Assembly (NCBI RefSeq): GCF_002198665.1
Contig: NZ_MWLM01000018.1
Location: forward strand, 1-44,379
Length of the DNA: 44,379 nt
Source: Novosphingobium sp. B 225
GTDB lineage: Bacteria; Pseudomonadota; Alphaproteobacteria; Sphingomonadales; Sphingomonadaceae
Direction of reading: 5' to 3'
Of this stretch, positions 7,893 through 16,046 are shown piece after piece (within the stretch, counting starts at the first letter, position 1; each line of letters opens with the position of its first letter). The position numbers and the translations under genes are program-made. Below the pieces are notes generated by a model that was not told where the DNA came from, made no database searches, and saw only the letters and a program-made list of their open reading frames with translations.

Positions 7893-8675
7893 TCAGTGAT
7901 GACAGGCCAATGCCTCAACCACATCCTCCAGCCGCGCCGGATCCCCCAGCGCCAGGACATGCCCCGAACTGGCGGCATGCAGCGGCTCACCGTTCCAGTC
8001 CGCCATCAGCCCCCCCGCTCCTTCGACCACCGGGATCAGCGCCGCATAGTCATGCAGCTTGAGGTTCGCCTCGCACACCACATCGACATGGCCCGAAGCC
8101 AGCATGGCGTAGTTGTAGCAATCCCCACCCATCACCATCCGCTTGTGATCGGTCCGCGCCGCCAACGCCATGAAGTGATCGCCGTCGTGCTGGTCAAAGT
8201 AATGCGGCCCGGTGGTGGCCAGCGCAGCATCGGCCAAATCGCGGCAGGGGCGGGTGCGGACCGGTTGGCCGTTGAAGGTGGTTGGCTGCCCGGTCACCCC
8301 GACCCAGCGTTCCTTGAGGATCGGCTGGTCGATCACCCCCAGCACCGGCCAGCCCTGCTGGACCAGCGCAATCAGGGTACCGAAGATCGGGCGGCCGGCC
8401 ATGAAAGCGGTAGTGCCGTCGATCGGATCGAGCACCCAGGTCCGCCCCGACGAGCCGGTAGTCGCGCCGAATTCCTCGCCATGGATCGCATCGTCCGGAA
8501 ACGCAGCCTTGATCAGCGCGCGCATCGCTTCCTCGGCGGCGCGGTCCGCTTCGGTCACCGGGGAGCGGTCCGCCTTGCGCTCGCTGCCGAGCCCGGTGCG
8601 AAACAATGGCCGGATCGCCGCCCCTGCCGCGTCGGCGAGGCGGTGGGCGAGCGCGAGTTCAGCTTCGTAGGCCAT
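7893..8675 (-). CDS. hisN: Inositol-monophosphatase family, probable histidinol-phosphatase
   Basis: 260 residues from ATG 8675. The Li-sensitive Mg-dependent phosphatase signatures are present: HGEEFG at 65-70, the metal-binding DPIDGT at 83-88, and near the end NLKLHDYAALIPVVEGAGG, where the aspartate and the GAGG turn close the active site. The Leu-His-Asp form in place of the Trp-Asp of inositol monophosphatases is, as I recall, usual in the HisN-type histidinol-phosphate phosphatases of alphaproteobacteria. It would carry out the eighth step of histidine synthesis. Its ATG overlaps the prs stop (TGATG), and PRPP made by Prs is the first substrate of histidine synthesis, so coupling is sensible. 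A TTG three bases earlier is less likely as start. Confidence 0.75.
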   Translation of the reverse strand: MAYEAELALAHRLADAAGAAIRPLFRTGLGSERKADRSPVTEADRAAEEAMRALIKAAFPDDAIHGEEFGATTGSSGRTWVLDPIDGTTAFMAGRPIFGTLIALVQQGWPVLGVIDQPILKERWVGVTGQPTTFNGQPVRTRPCRDLADAALATTGPHYFDQHDGDHFMALAARTDHKRMVMGGDCYNYAMLASGHVDVVCEANLKLHDYAALIPVVEGAGGLMADWNGEPLHAASSGHVLALGDPARLEDVVEALACHH

Positions 8676-9610
8676 CAATCGAACAGCGACGAGACCGAGC
8701 TTTCCTCGGCAATGCGGTGGATCGCCTCGCCCACCAAGGGTGCGATCGAGAGGATGCGGATGCGATCCGATGCAAGCGTTTCTGCGGTCGGCTGGATCGA
8801 ATCGGTAATCACCAGTTCCTTAAGCACCGAAGCGTTGACCCGCTCCACCGCCTTGCCCGAGAGTACCCCATGGGTGAGGTAGGCGCGGACCGAGGCCGCC
8901 CCGCCATCGATCAGGGCCTGCGCGGCGTTGCACAGCGTGCCGCCCGAATCGATAATGTCATCGATCAGGATGCAGTCCTTGCCGCGCACATCGCCGATGA
9001 TGTTCATCACTTCGGACACGCCCGGCTTGTCGCGCCGCTTGTCAACGATCGCCAGCGGAGCATTGCTCAGCCGCTTGGCCAGCGCGCGGGCACGGACGAC
9101 GCCGCCGACGTCCGGCGAAACCACCATCACGTTGCTGCTGTCACCCTGGCTGAGGATATCCGCCGCCATCACCGGCGCGCCATAGAGGTTGTCGGTGGGA
9201 ATATCGAAAAAGCCCTGGATCTGCCCGGCGTGAAGATCAACGGCCAGCACCCGGTCCGCCCCGGCGGTGGTGATCAGGTTGGCAACCAGCTTGGCCGAAA
9301 TCGGCGTGCGCGGGCCCGGCTTGCGGTCCTGCCGGGCATAGCCGAAATAGGGCATCACCGCCGTGATCCGCTTGGCCGATGCACGGCGCAGCGCATCGAT
9401 GCAGATCAGCAGTTCCATCAGATTGTCATTGCTGGGATAGCCGGTGGATTGCACCACGAACACGTCCTCACCGCGGACGTTTTCATGGATTTCGACGAAC
9501 ACTTCCTCATCCGCAAAGCGCCGGATGCTGGCATCGGTCAGCGGCATTTCCAGATAGCCGGCAATCGCGCGTGCCAGCGGCAGGTTGGAGTTGCCTGCGA
9601 CGATCTTCAT
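8675..9610 (-). CDS. prs: Ribose-phosphate pyrophosphokinase (PRPP synthetase)
   Basis: 311 residues, the usual length. It makes PRPP from ribose 5-phosphate and ATP for purine, pyrimidine, histidine and tryptophan synthesis. Visible motifs include the N-terminal [12 protein letters not shown] strand, the catalytic flexible-loop and ATP-site segment [20 protein letters not shown], the ribose-phosphate region [18 protein letters not shown], and the PRPP-binding loop [12 protein letters not shown]. Class I bacterial type. The gene is first of a two-gene unit with hisN. The 137 bp between prs and the divergent cupin-like gene must contain both promoters. Confidence 0.95.
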   Translation of the reverse strand: MKIVAGNSNLPLARAIAGYLEMPLTDASIRRFADEEVFVEIHENVRGEDVFVVQSTGYPSNDNLMELLICIDALRRASAKRITAVMPYFGYARQDRKPGPRTPISAKLVANLITTAGADRVLAVDLHAGQIQGFFDIPTDNLYGAPVMAADILSQGDSSNVMVVSPDVGGVVRARALAKRLSNAPLAIVDKRRDKPGVSEVMNIIGDVRGKDCILIDDIIDSGGTLCNAAQALIDGGAASVRAYLTHGVLSGKAVERVNASVLKELVITDSIQPTAETLASDRIRILSIAPLVGEAIHRIAEESSVSSLFD

Positions 9611-9747
9611 GCCAGTGCCCTTTGCAAACGCTGTTCAGCCCGTCTGCGGCCTTATCCAAGCGCGGAATGAATGCAACAAGAGTGCGGCTGCGGGCATGGC
9701 ATTTTTGGGGATATTGCCTGTTGGCGGGCAGGCTGTACTATCCGCGG

Positions 9748-10524
9748 ATGGACCAAAGCAAACCAGCGGTGGATCGCCGTGCCCTGCTGGGCATCGCCAG
9801 CGGAACCTTGCTGGTCGCAGCCCTGGCTGGTCGGCAGCTGTGGGCGCGCGAGCGACCGGACGTGATCAAGGCCTGGGCCAAAGGCGTGGTTGCCGCCAAG
9901 GACGAGCTTCGCGCCGGGACGATCGACGTGCTGGGCTGGCAGGCCGCAATCGAACGGCTCAATGCAACCGTACCGGTCAATGAACTGGCCGCCTATCTTG
10001 ACCTTGACCGGCTGACCGCAGGCTTTGCCTATGATTCGCCCCTGGCTGAAACCGCCGATCCGCTCTTACCCGCCGATATTATCGGCGCGGCGGGAATGAA
10101 GCGCTGGTTCGTGCGCGTGTTTGGCCTGCGCAAGGGCGGCGTAGTGATCCCGCATGTCCACAACAACATGGTGTCCGCACATCTGGTGGTCGATGGCCGG
10201 TTTCATGCCCGCACGCATGACCGGCTGCGCGATCTCGACAATGCCGTCCTGCTGCGGCCGACCCGCGATGGCACTTTGCGCAAGGGTGAAACCATCACCA
10301 TGTCCGACCGGCATCACAACCAGCACTGGCTGATCGCGGAAACCGAGCGGGCGATGACGCTTGATGTCGGCATCGTCGCTGTTCCGGCATCGTGGGAATA
10401 CGGGCTAAAGGCCAACGATTACAACATGATCTACGTCGATCCGACCGTCGCGCAGGAACGCGATGGTTCGATCGCCGCACCGATCCTGAGCTGGGAAGCA
10501 GCGCAGGCGAAGTTCGCCGGCTGA
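9748..10524 (+). CDS. Exported cupin-like protein of unknown function
   Basis: 258 residues. The N-terminus DRRALLGIASGTLLVAALAG (residues 9-28) resembles a twin-arginine signal: paired Arg followed by a hydrophobic stretch, so a folded, cofactor-bearing protein may be exported. The body has histidine-rich strands IPHVHNNMVSAHLVVDGRFHARTH and SDRHHNQHWLIAET that look like the two metal-binding motifs of a cupin-type beta-barrel (H-x-H then a downstream His). I do not recognise a named family. A phosphatase or dioxygenase role cannot be separated. It is divergent from prs and ends 6 bp from the convergent glpX stop. The alternative upstream reading frame lacks a signal peptide, which supports ATG 9748. 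Confidence 0.6.
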   Translation: MDQSKPAVDRRALLGIASGTLLVAALAGRQLWARERPDVIKAWAKGVVAAKDELRAGTIDVLGWQAAIERLNATVPVNELAAYLDLDRLTAGFAYDSPLAETADPLLPADIIGAAGMKRWFVRVFGLRKGGVVIPHVHNNMVSAHLVVDGRFHARTHDRLRDLDNAVLLRPTRDGTLRKGETITMSDRHHNQHWLIAETERAMTLDVGIVAVPASWEYGLKANDYNMIYVDPTVAQERDGSIAAPILSWEAAQAKFAG

Positions 10525-10530
10525 ACTGCC

Positions 10531-11532
10531 TTACCGCACCTTGCGGTGTTCAGCCTGGACCCAGCGGACCGTGCCGGTGCTGGCGCGCATCACCACGGTG
10601 TGGGTGGTCATGGTCCCGTCCTTGCGGCGCTTGACCCCGTCGAGCAGCGATCCGTCGGTCACCCCGGTTGCGGCGAAGATGCAGTCCCCCTTGGCCAGTT
10701 CATCGCGCAGATAGATCTTGTTCAGGTCCTCGATCCCCCACTTGCGGGCGCGGGCCTTTTCATCTTCGTTGCGGAACAGCAGACGGCCGTTGAACTGCCC
10801 GCCGACACAGCGCAGCGCGGCGGCCGCCAGCACGCCTTCCGGCGCCCCGCCCGAACCCATGTAGAGATCGATGTTGGTATCTTCGTTGGTCACTGCGATC
10901 ACCCCGGCGACGTCGCCATCGCCGATCAGGACCACCCCGCAGCCCAGGCCGCGCAGTTCGGCGATCAGATCGGCATGGCGCGGGCGATCCAGCACGCAGA
11001 CAATGATTTCATTGGGTTCTACGCCTTTGGCCGCGGCCACCGCCTTGACGTTTTCGGTCGGGCTCTTGGCCAGATCGATGATCCCTTCGGGATAGCCGGG
11101 ACCGACCGCCAGCTTGTCCATATAGACGTCCGGCGCGTTAAGCAGATTGCCCTGTTCGGCGCAGGCCAGCACGGCGAGTGCGTTCGGCCCGGCCTTGGCG
11201 GTGATCGTGGTGCCTTCCAGCGGATCGAGCGCGATGTCGATCCGGGGCCCGGTGCCGATCGCGCCACCGACCTTTTCACCGATGTAGAGCATCGGCGCTT
11301 CGTCCCGCTCACCCTCACCGATTACGACAGTGCCGTCGATTGCCAGTTCGTCAAACGCAGCACGCATCGCTTCGACTGCAGCGTGATCCGCCGCCTTTTC
11401 ATCGCCCCGTCCGATCAGCTTGGACGCTGCAATCGCCGCCGCTTCGGTGACCCGCACCATTTCGAGCACAAGGACGCGGTCAAGGACATCGCTGGCGGGG
11501 GTCGAAACGGTGCTGCTGGTTGCGGAGCTCAT
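10531..11532 (-). CDS. glpX: Class II fructose-1,6-bisphosphatase
   Basis: 333 residues. It removes the 1-phosphate of fructose 1,6-bisphosphate in gluconeogenesis and is Mn-dependent and cytoplasmic. Family segments visible are RGDEKAADHAAVEAMR near the N-terminus, the metal site GEGERDEAPMLYIGEKVG, and IDIALDPLEGTTITAKAGPNALAVL, followed by the KIYLRDELAKGDCIFAATGVTDGSLLDGV segment near the C-terminus. The start codon ATG 11532 has AAAGGAAAG upstream. In related genomes glpX commonly follows hom (homoserine dehydrogenase), but here the upstream 160 bp are non-coding and the next gene is divergent. Confidence 0.95.
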   Translation of the reverse strand: MSSATSSTVSTPASDVLDRVLVLEMVRVTEAAAIAASKLIGRGDEKAADHAAVEAMRAAFDELAIDGTVVIGEGERDEAPMLYIGEKVGGAIGTGPRIDIALDPLEGTTITAKAGPNALAVLACAEQGNLLNAPDVYMDKLAVGPGYPEGIIDLAKSPTENVKAVAAAKGVEPNEIIVCVLDRPRHADLIAELRGLGCGVVLIGDGDVAGVIAVTNEDTNIDLYMGSGGAPEGVLAAAALRCVGGQFNGRLLFRNEDEKARARKWGIEDLNKIYLRDELAKGDCIFAATGVTDGSLLDGVKRRKDGTMTTHTVVMRASTGTVRWVQAEHRKVR

Positions 11533-11692
11533 CGCGGGCTGCTTTCCTTTGAATACGTATGTAAGAACATGTTGCTTGGCCGCTTAGACAGGCGCGCGCC
11601 GCTTGTCCATGGGCTTGGACGGCCCGGTGCGGTTCAGGGGGGATTAAGCGCCGCGCCGCTCTTGGTCCGCCCTTCAACCCCATGGGTGGCGC

Positions 11693-12133
11693 ATGCGAAT
11701 CCTGACCGCAGTCCTGACCGGCGCTGCCGTGCTTTGCGCGGTCGCAGCCCATGCCGAACCCGAACCGGTGGACAGCCGGGTAAGCGAAATGATCGAACAG
11801 GCCCGCAAGACCTATGGCGTGTCTGACCCGCGTGATCGTTGCCGCCGCCGCGACGGTGAGGAGATCGTGGTCTGCGTCGATCGCGGCGAGGACCTGCGGG
11901 TGCCCTCGACCGCCGAAAGCGATCCCAACTCGCGCGAGGCGCAGCTCGTGCTCAACGACGGGGTGCCGCGCGCGCCGCAGCTGGATCGGGGTTCGTGCAA
12001 GGGGCAGCCAGGCTGCATCACCGGCGGCTGGGCTCCGCCGCCGATCTATGAACTGGATGTCAGCAAGCTGCCGCAGGCGCCCGAAGGATCCGATGCCGAT
12101 CTGATTGCAAAGGGCGAGCTCGCTCCGCGCTGA
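11693..12133 (+). CDS. Secreted hypothetical protein with a CRRR-GEEIVVC motif
   Basis: 146 residues. A signal peptide (about 1-21, ending AAHA) precedes a mature protein with the pair DRCRRRDGEEIVVC (about 45-58), which spaces two cysteines likely to form a disulfide, and a second pair around SCKGQPGCIT. I have the impression of this motif in uncharacterised secreted proteins of sphingomonads, but cannot name a family. The rest is acidic and Pro-rich without recognisable domain. It is divergent from glpX and convergent with rcdA. Periplasmic or cell-envelope location is inferred from the signal peptide only. Confidence 0.6.
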   Translation: MRILTAVLTGAAVLCAVAAHAEPEPVDSRVSEMIEQARKTYGVSDPRDRCRRRDGEEIVVCVDRGEDLRVPSTAESDPNSREAQLVLNDGVPRAPQLDRGSCKGQPGCITGGWAPPPIYELDVSKLPQAPEGSDADLIAKGELAPR

Positions 12134-12214
12134 ATCCGGATCGTTTCCGCCGAAGCGTCGCCGGGCGGAGGAGCGGGCCGGTGATGCACGGTTCCAACCT
12201 TACTGAAACAGGCT

Positions 12215-12676
12215 TCAGGTTCGAGCGGCCAGCCCCAGACGGTTGCGCAGTGCAGCGATCGCGCTGGGCATGTTGGCGTCACGCTCGCGCCAGCCGTTGT
12301 CGATCCGCTTGAGCCGGGCGTGGAACCGCTCGGTCGCCTGGACCAGTTCACGGGTCGCGGCGGGCAACAGGGCCAATCGCGCGGGATCGCTATCCGGGAA
12401 ATCGGCGAGTTTGCCATAACGGCGGAGCTGGAATTCGCTGAGCTCACCCTTGAAGAAAGCCCGGTGGTTGAGCAGCCAGGCCACCGCATGCATCATCCGC
12501 GTGGTGGTGCGCAGCGCTTCGCACGACAAGGCAATCTTCGCTTCGTCCTCGTCAGCGGCGGCATCATCGATCCGTCCGGACAGCGCAAAGGCCGCGCGCA
12601 CTTCGTCCGACAGGACAAGCGCTTCGCAGTACAGACCTTCGATGATCCGCGGATTGATGCTCGCAGGTTTCCCCAT
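12215..12676 (-). CDS. rcdA: DUF1465 family protein, RcdA-like
   Basis: 153 residues. The sequence INPRIIEGLYCEALVLSDEV followed by LSCEALRTTTRMMHAVAWLLNHRAFFKGELSEFQLRRYGKL is characteristic of the DUF1465/RcdA family. In Caulobacter RcdA is an adaptor that helps deliver the cell-cycle regulator CtrA and other substrates to the ClpXP protease together with CpdR and PopA. The protein is all helical, with no enzymatic motif. Its assignment as an adaptor in this organism is by family. It stands alone between convergent and co-directional neighbours; 100 bp of hairpin-rich DNA and the structured repeat lie upstream. Confidence 0.8.
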   Translation of the reverse strand: MGKPASINPRIIEGLYCEALVLSDEVRAAFALSGRIDDAAADEDEAKIALSCEALRTTTRMMHAVAWLLNHRAFFKGELSEFQLRRYGKLADFPDSDPARLALLPAATRELVQATERFHARLKRIDNGWRERDANMPSAIAALRNRLGLAART

Positions 12677-12712
12677 AGGGTTCCGCGATAGTCACAGCCG
12701 ACCCTGTCTGCC

Positions 12713-12766
12713 AACTGCCCTTGCGGCAGTTTCGCACACCATTTTGGGACTGTCCCGCGCGGGGAC
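12713..12766. other. Two small hairpins upstream of rcdA
   Basis: AACTGCC (12713-12719) pairs with GGCAGTT (12725-12731) around a 5-nt loop, and GTCCC (12752-12756) with GGGAC (12762-12766). They lie 37-90 bp upstream of the rcdA start, within its presumed 5' leader or promoter, just before the structured repeat. Function unknown; they may be operators or leader structure. Confidence 0.35.
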
Positions 12767-12776
12767 GTTTCTTGTT

Positions 12777-12921
12777 GGGTGCGGGAAAGCCATCCGGCTT
12801 TCCCTTTGCAACACCGGCCCGCTCCCCCGGCCCAACCACCCGCTGATGGTACCCTATGGGTGGTTGGGCCGGGGGAGCGGGCCGGTGTTGCAAGCCAATC
12901 GCGGATGCGATTGGCGCACCC
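12777..12921. repeat. Structured intergenic repeat, copy 2
   Basis: Seen directly: closing stem GGGTGCG (12777-12783) with CGCACCC (12915-12921); hairpin A arms GGAAAGCC (12784-12791) and GGCTTTCC (12796-12803), loop ATCC; a perfect 36-bp inverted repeat 12806-12841 and 12858-12893 around a 16-nt loop with GGTACC (12848-12853); hairpin B arms CCAATCGC (12895-12902) and GCGATTGG (12907-12914), loop GGAT. The inner 28 bp of the long stem match copy 1 exactly, while the outer 8 bp and the short stems differ with every change compensated. It lies 6 nt beyond the stop codon of the - strand DUF465 gene, so it may be transcribed as its 3' end. Confidence 0.9.
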
Positions 12922-12927
12922 GATTGA

Positions 12928-13125
12928 TTACGCAATGATATCCGGGATCAGGTAATCCTCGATCAGCGCCATCTGGTCTTTCAGCTTGAGCTTGCGCTTT
13001 TTCAGCCGCGCGATCTGCAACTGGTCGATGCTGCCCGCCGCGGTCAGCGCATCGATGGCTGCATCAAGATCGCGATGTTCGATCCGCAGCACTTCCAGCC
13101 GCTTGCGCATTTCATCTTCGTTCAC
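12928..13125 (-). CDS. DUF465 / YdcH family small protein
   Basis: 65 residues, from GTG 13125 with GGGAGG a few bases upstream; an earlier in-frame TTG at 13140 would give five more residues but has no supporting site. The sequence reads as two amphipathic helices making a short coiled-coil hairpin: MRKRLEVLRIEHRDLDAAID, then QIARLKKRKLKLKDQMALIEDYLIPD. The LKKRKLKLKDQ core is the hallmark of YdcH-like proteins. Function is unknown in the family. A second DUF465 gene is divergent 217 bp away and ptsP follows that one. Confidence 0.8.
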   Translation of the reverse strand: MNEDEMRKRLEVLRIEHRDLDAAIDALTAAGSIDQLQIARLKKRKLKLKDQMALIEDYLIPDIIA

Positions 13126-13342
13126 GCGGCCTCCCGGCAAGCTGGCAACTTACGGATTCATACCTGTTCGCATCCCACCCATCGCACGGCGGAATCATTC
13201 CGTCGCAGGGGAATACGAACATGCTTCGCAAGATAGGCTTAATATGCTTGCATGACAATCGCAGCGACCCCCAGGCGGGTTCCGAGTCGGCCCGTCTGGT
13301 GGTTCTGCCAGCCCGATGGGTTATGACCAAGGAGACAGTCCA

Positions 13343-13498
13343 ATGGAACAGTCGCATGTCAGTGCATTGCAGCAGCGTCACGCCGGAATCGACCGCCAGA
13401 TCCGCGAAGAAATGAACCGCCCCCTGCCTGACCTTGCGATGATCCAATCGCTCAAGAAGCGAAAGCTGCGGATCAAGGAGGAAATCGAACACATTTAG
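13343..13498 (+). CDS. DUF465 / YdcH family small protein, second copy
   Basis: 51 residues. Start ATG 13343 is supported by AAGGAGAC about 8 bases upstream. The protein is a shortened helical hairpin with ALQQRHAGIDRQIREEM and SLKKRKLRIKEEIEHI, sharing the LKKRKL(K/R) core with the divergent paralogue. Two such genes in tandem or divergent order before ptsP are usual in relatives to my recollection. It might be co-transcribed with ptsP, although a hairpin lies between them. No function can be assigned. Confidence 0.75.
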   Translation: MEQSHVSALQQRHAGIDRQIREEMNRPLPDLAMIQSLKKRKLRIKEEIEHI

Positions 13499-13516
13499 CC
13501 CGGTTGCAGCGAAACT

Positions 13517-13540
13517 GGCCGGTCCCGCGCGGGGTCGGCC
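13517..13540 (+). terminator. GC-rich hairpin after the second DUF465 gene
   Basis: GGCCGGTCCC (13517-13526) pairs with GGGGTCGGCC (13531-13540), ten pairs including two G-U, loop GCGC. It lies 18 bp after the DUF465 stop and 76 bp before ptsP. There is no U-run, so termination would be partial or Rho-assisted; an attenuator-like role is also possible. Confidence 0.35.
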
Positions 13541-13616
13541 GACCGCCGGGATAAATTCGTATCCGCATCGGACCACACACGTTCCCAAGCGGCGTGGTTT
13601 CGGCTAGGCTGCCTGC

Positions 13617-15896
13617 ATGCCCGCACCCAGCGCCGTTTCCGCCGCCCGGACGATCCTGACCCGCCTGCACGATGTCATGGCATCGCGCAGCCATGCCCAG
13701 GCCAAACTCAACCAGGTGGTCGAGATCATTGGCGAGGGACTGGATAGCGAAGTCTGCTCGATCTACCTGCTGCGCGAAGGCATGCTTGAACTGTTCGCGA
13801 CCAGAGGACTGGCGCAGGAAGCAGTGCACGTGACCCGCATGGCGATCGGCGAAGGGTTGGTCGGGACGATCGGCGGCAACGTCGAAACGCTTAACCTGGC
13901 CGAAGCGACCGCGCACCCGGACTTTTCGTATCGCCCGGAAACCGGGGAGGACAAGTTCCATTCCTTCGCCGGGGTGCCGATTGTCCGGCGCGAGCGCTCG
14001 GTCGGGGTGCTGTGCGTCCAGCACGTCGATCCGCGCCGCTATGAAGAGGTTGAGATCGAGGCGCTGCAGACCGTGGCCATGGTGCTGTCGGAACTGATTG
14101 CCAATGCCGATCTGGTCGACGAGGAAGAGGTGGCTGGCCTTTCGCCCCAACTCAGCGGACCGCAGCGGCTGACCGGGCTCAGCCTGGTCAAGGGGCTGGC
14201 CGTGGGCAGCGCGGTGTACCACCAGCCGCGCATCACCATCGAACACGTCATGGCCGAAGACCGCGATGCCGAATTGCAGCGCGTCTATCTGGCGTTTGAC
14301 AAGATGCGCGAACAAATTGACCGGATGGCCAGCCAGGCCGAATTCGGCGTGGGCGGTGAGCATGAGGAAGTGCTCGAGACCTACCGCATGTTCGCTTATG
14401 ACGAAGGCTGGAGCCGCCGGATCATCGAGGCGATCGACAGCGGACTGACCGCCGAGGCCGCGATCGAGCGCGTCCAGCAGCGCACCCGGATGCGGATGCG
14501 CCAGATCGACGATCCCTTGCTGGCAGACCGGATGCACGATCTGGAAGATCTGGCAAACCGCCTGCTGCGGATCGTTTCGGGCCAGATGGGCACTGCCGCC
14601 AGCATGGGGCTGCGCAGCGACACGATCCTGATCGCGCGCAATCTGGGCCCGGCGGAACTGCTGGAATATGACAAGCGGCGCCTGAAAGGCGTACTGCTTG
14701 AGGAAGGATCGCTTACCGCGCACGTGGTAATCGTGGCGCGGGCGATGGGTATCCCGGTGCTGGGGCGGGTGCGCTCGCTGCGCGGAACGGTCCGCGATGG
14801 CGACCAGTTGTTGCTTGATGGCGATCAGGGCAATGTCACCGTGCGCCCCTTGCCCGCCATGGCCGAAGCCTTTGAAGCGCGTTTTGCCAAAAGCAAGGAA
14901 CGCCAGGCCGCCTATGCCGCACTGCGCGATGTCGAACCGTTCACCCGCGACGGCACCCGCATCAAGGTGATGATGAACGCCGGGCTGCGCGATGACATGC
15001 CCAATCTGTCGCTGACCGGGGCCGACGGGATCGGACTGTTCCGCACCGAATTCCAGTTCCTGGTATCCGCGACGCTCCCGGCGCGCGAACGCCAGACCCG
15101 GCTGTACCGTGACGTGCTGGATGCCGCGGGCGACAAGCCGGTGGTGTTTCGCACGGTCGACATCGGCGGGGACAAAGTGCTGCCCTATCTGCGCCACAAC
15201 GACGGCGAGCATGAGGAAAACCCCGCGATGGGCTGGCGCGCACTGCGCGTGGCGCTGGAGCGCGACGGGCTGCTCAAGGTTCAGGCCCGCGCCCTGCTGG
15301 AAGCGGCGGCGGGGCGCACGCTTAACGTGATGTTCCCGATGGTCTCCGAACCCTGGGAATTCGACGCTGCACGCGAAGTGTTCGAAAGCCAGCGCAAGTA
15401 CCTCAAAGGGCAAAAGAAACTGCTGCCCGAAGCGATCCGCTATGGCGCCATGCTCGAAGTGCCGGCGCTGGCCGAACAGCTTGACGTGCTGGCGCCCAGG
15501 CTTTCGTTCCTGTCGATCGGGACCAACGATCTCACCCAGTTCCTGTTCGCGGCCGACCGCTCGCATACCAAGCTGGCCGAACGCTATGACTGGCTGTCGA
15601 CTTCGATCATGCGGTTCCTCAAGCGGGTGCAGCTGAGCCTGGTCGGGCACAGCGTTGACGTGACCGTCTGCGGCGAGATGGGCGGCCGGCGGCTGGAAGC
15701 GCTGGCCTTGCTGGGCATCGGGATCCGCCGCCTGTCGATCACCCCGGCTTCGGTCGGACCGATCAAGGAACTGGTCCGCAAGATCGATCTTGCCGAAATC
15801 ACTGCCGCCATGAACCAGTGGCTCTCTGCCCCGCCGCCCAACCTGCGCGAGGCGCTGACCCGCTGGGCCGAGGAACGCGGGATCGAGATCGAATAG
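13617..15896 (+). CDS. ptsP: Phosphoenolpyruvate-protein phosphotransferase, nitrogen-PTS enzyme I
   Basis: 759 residues. Enzyme I-Ntr takes phosphate from PEP and passes it to NPr and EIIA-Ntr, a regulatory chain that controls nitrogen, potassium and envelope responses. Domain order: GAF sensor (about 17-165, binds glutamine or other small ligands in studied members), N-terminal EI domain, PEP-utilising swivel domain with the phospho-accepting His369 in GSLTAHVVIVARAMGIPV, then the PEP-binding TIM barrel with FRTEFQFL, VDIGGDKVLPYL, FLSIGTNDLTQFLFAADRSH and catalytic Cys685 in VTVCGEMGG. The start immediately after CTGC at 13617 has no strong Shine-Dalgarno. NPr and EIIA-Ntr genes are not in this window. 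Confidence 0.95.
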   Translation: MPAPSAVSAARTILTRLHDVMASRSHAQAKLNQVVEIIGEGLDSEVCSIYLLREGMLELFATRGLAQEAVHVTRMAIGEGLVGTIGGNVETLNLAEATAHPDFSYRPETGEDKFHSFAGVPIVRRERSVGVLCVQHVDPRRYEEVEIEALQTVAMVLSELIANADLVDEEEVAGLSPQLSGPQRLTGLSLVKGLAVGSAVYHQPRITIEHVMAEDRDAELQRVYLAFDKMREQIDRMASQAEFGVGGEHEEVLETYRMFAYDEGWSRRIIEAIDSGLTAEAAIERVQQRTRMRMRQIDDPLLADRMHDLEDLANRLLRIVSGQMGTAASMGLRSDTILIARNLGPAELLEYDKRRLKGVLLEEGSLTAHVVIVARAMGIPVLGRVRSLRGTVRDGDQLLLDGDQGNVTVRPLPAMAEAFEARFAKSKERQAAYAALRDVEPFTRDGTRIKVMMNAGLRDDMPNLSLTGADGIGLFRTEFQFLVSATLPARERQTRLYRDVLDAAGDKPVVFRTVDIGGDKVLPYLRHNDGEHEENPAMGWRALRVALERDGLLKVQARALLEAAAGRTLNVMFPMVSEPWEFDAAREVFESQRKYLKGQKKLLPEAIRYGAMLEVPALAEQLDVLAPRLSFLSIGTNDLTQFLFAADRSHTKLAERYDWLSTSIMRFLKRVQLSLVGHSVDVTVCGEMGGRRLEALALLGIGIRRLSITPASVGPIKELVRKIDLAEITAAMNQWLSAPPPNLREALTRWAEERGIEIE

Positions 15897-16046
15897 CCGC
15901 GGCCTGGCAATCACCAGCCTGTCACATTTCGCGGGCATCTTGCCGACAGGCAGCCCGCAACGCGCCGAAACCCGTTGACTTTGGATAGTAAACGGGGTTC
16001 CTGCGGACCGCGCAGATGCCGCAAAGGCAACGAATTTGGGGTCGTA

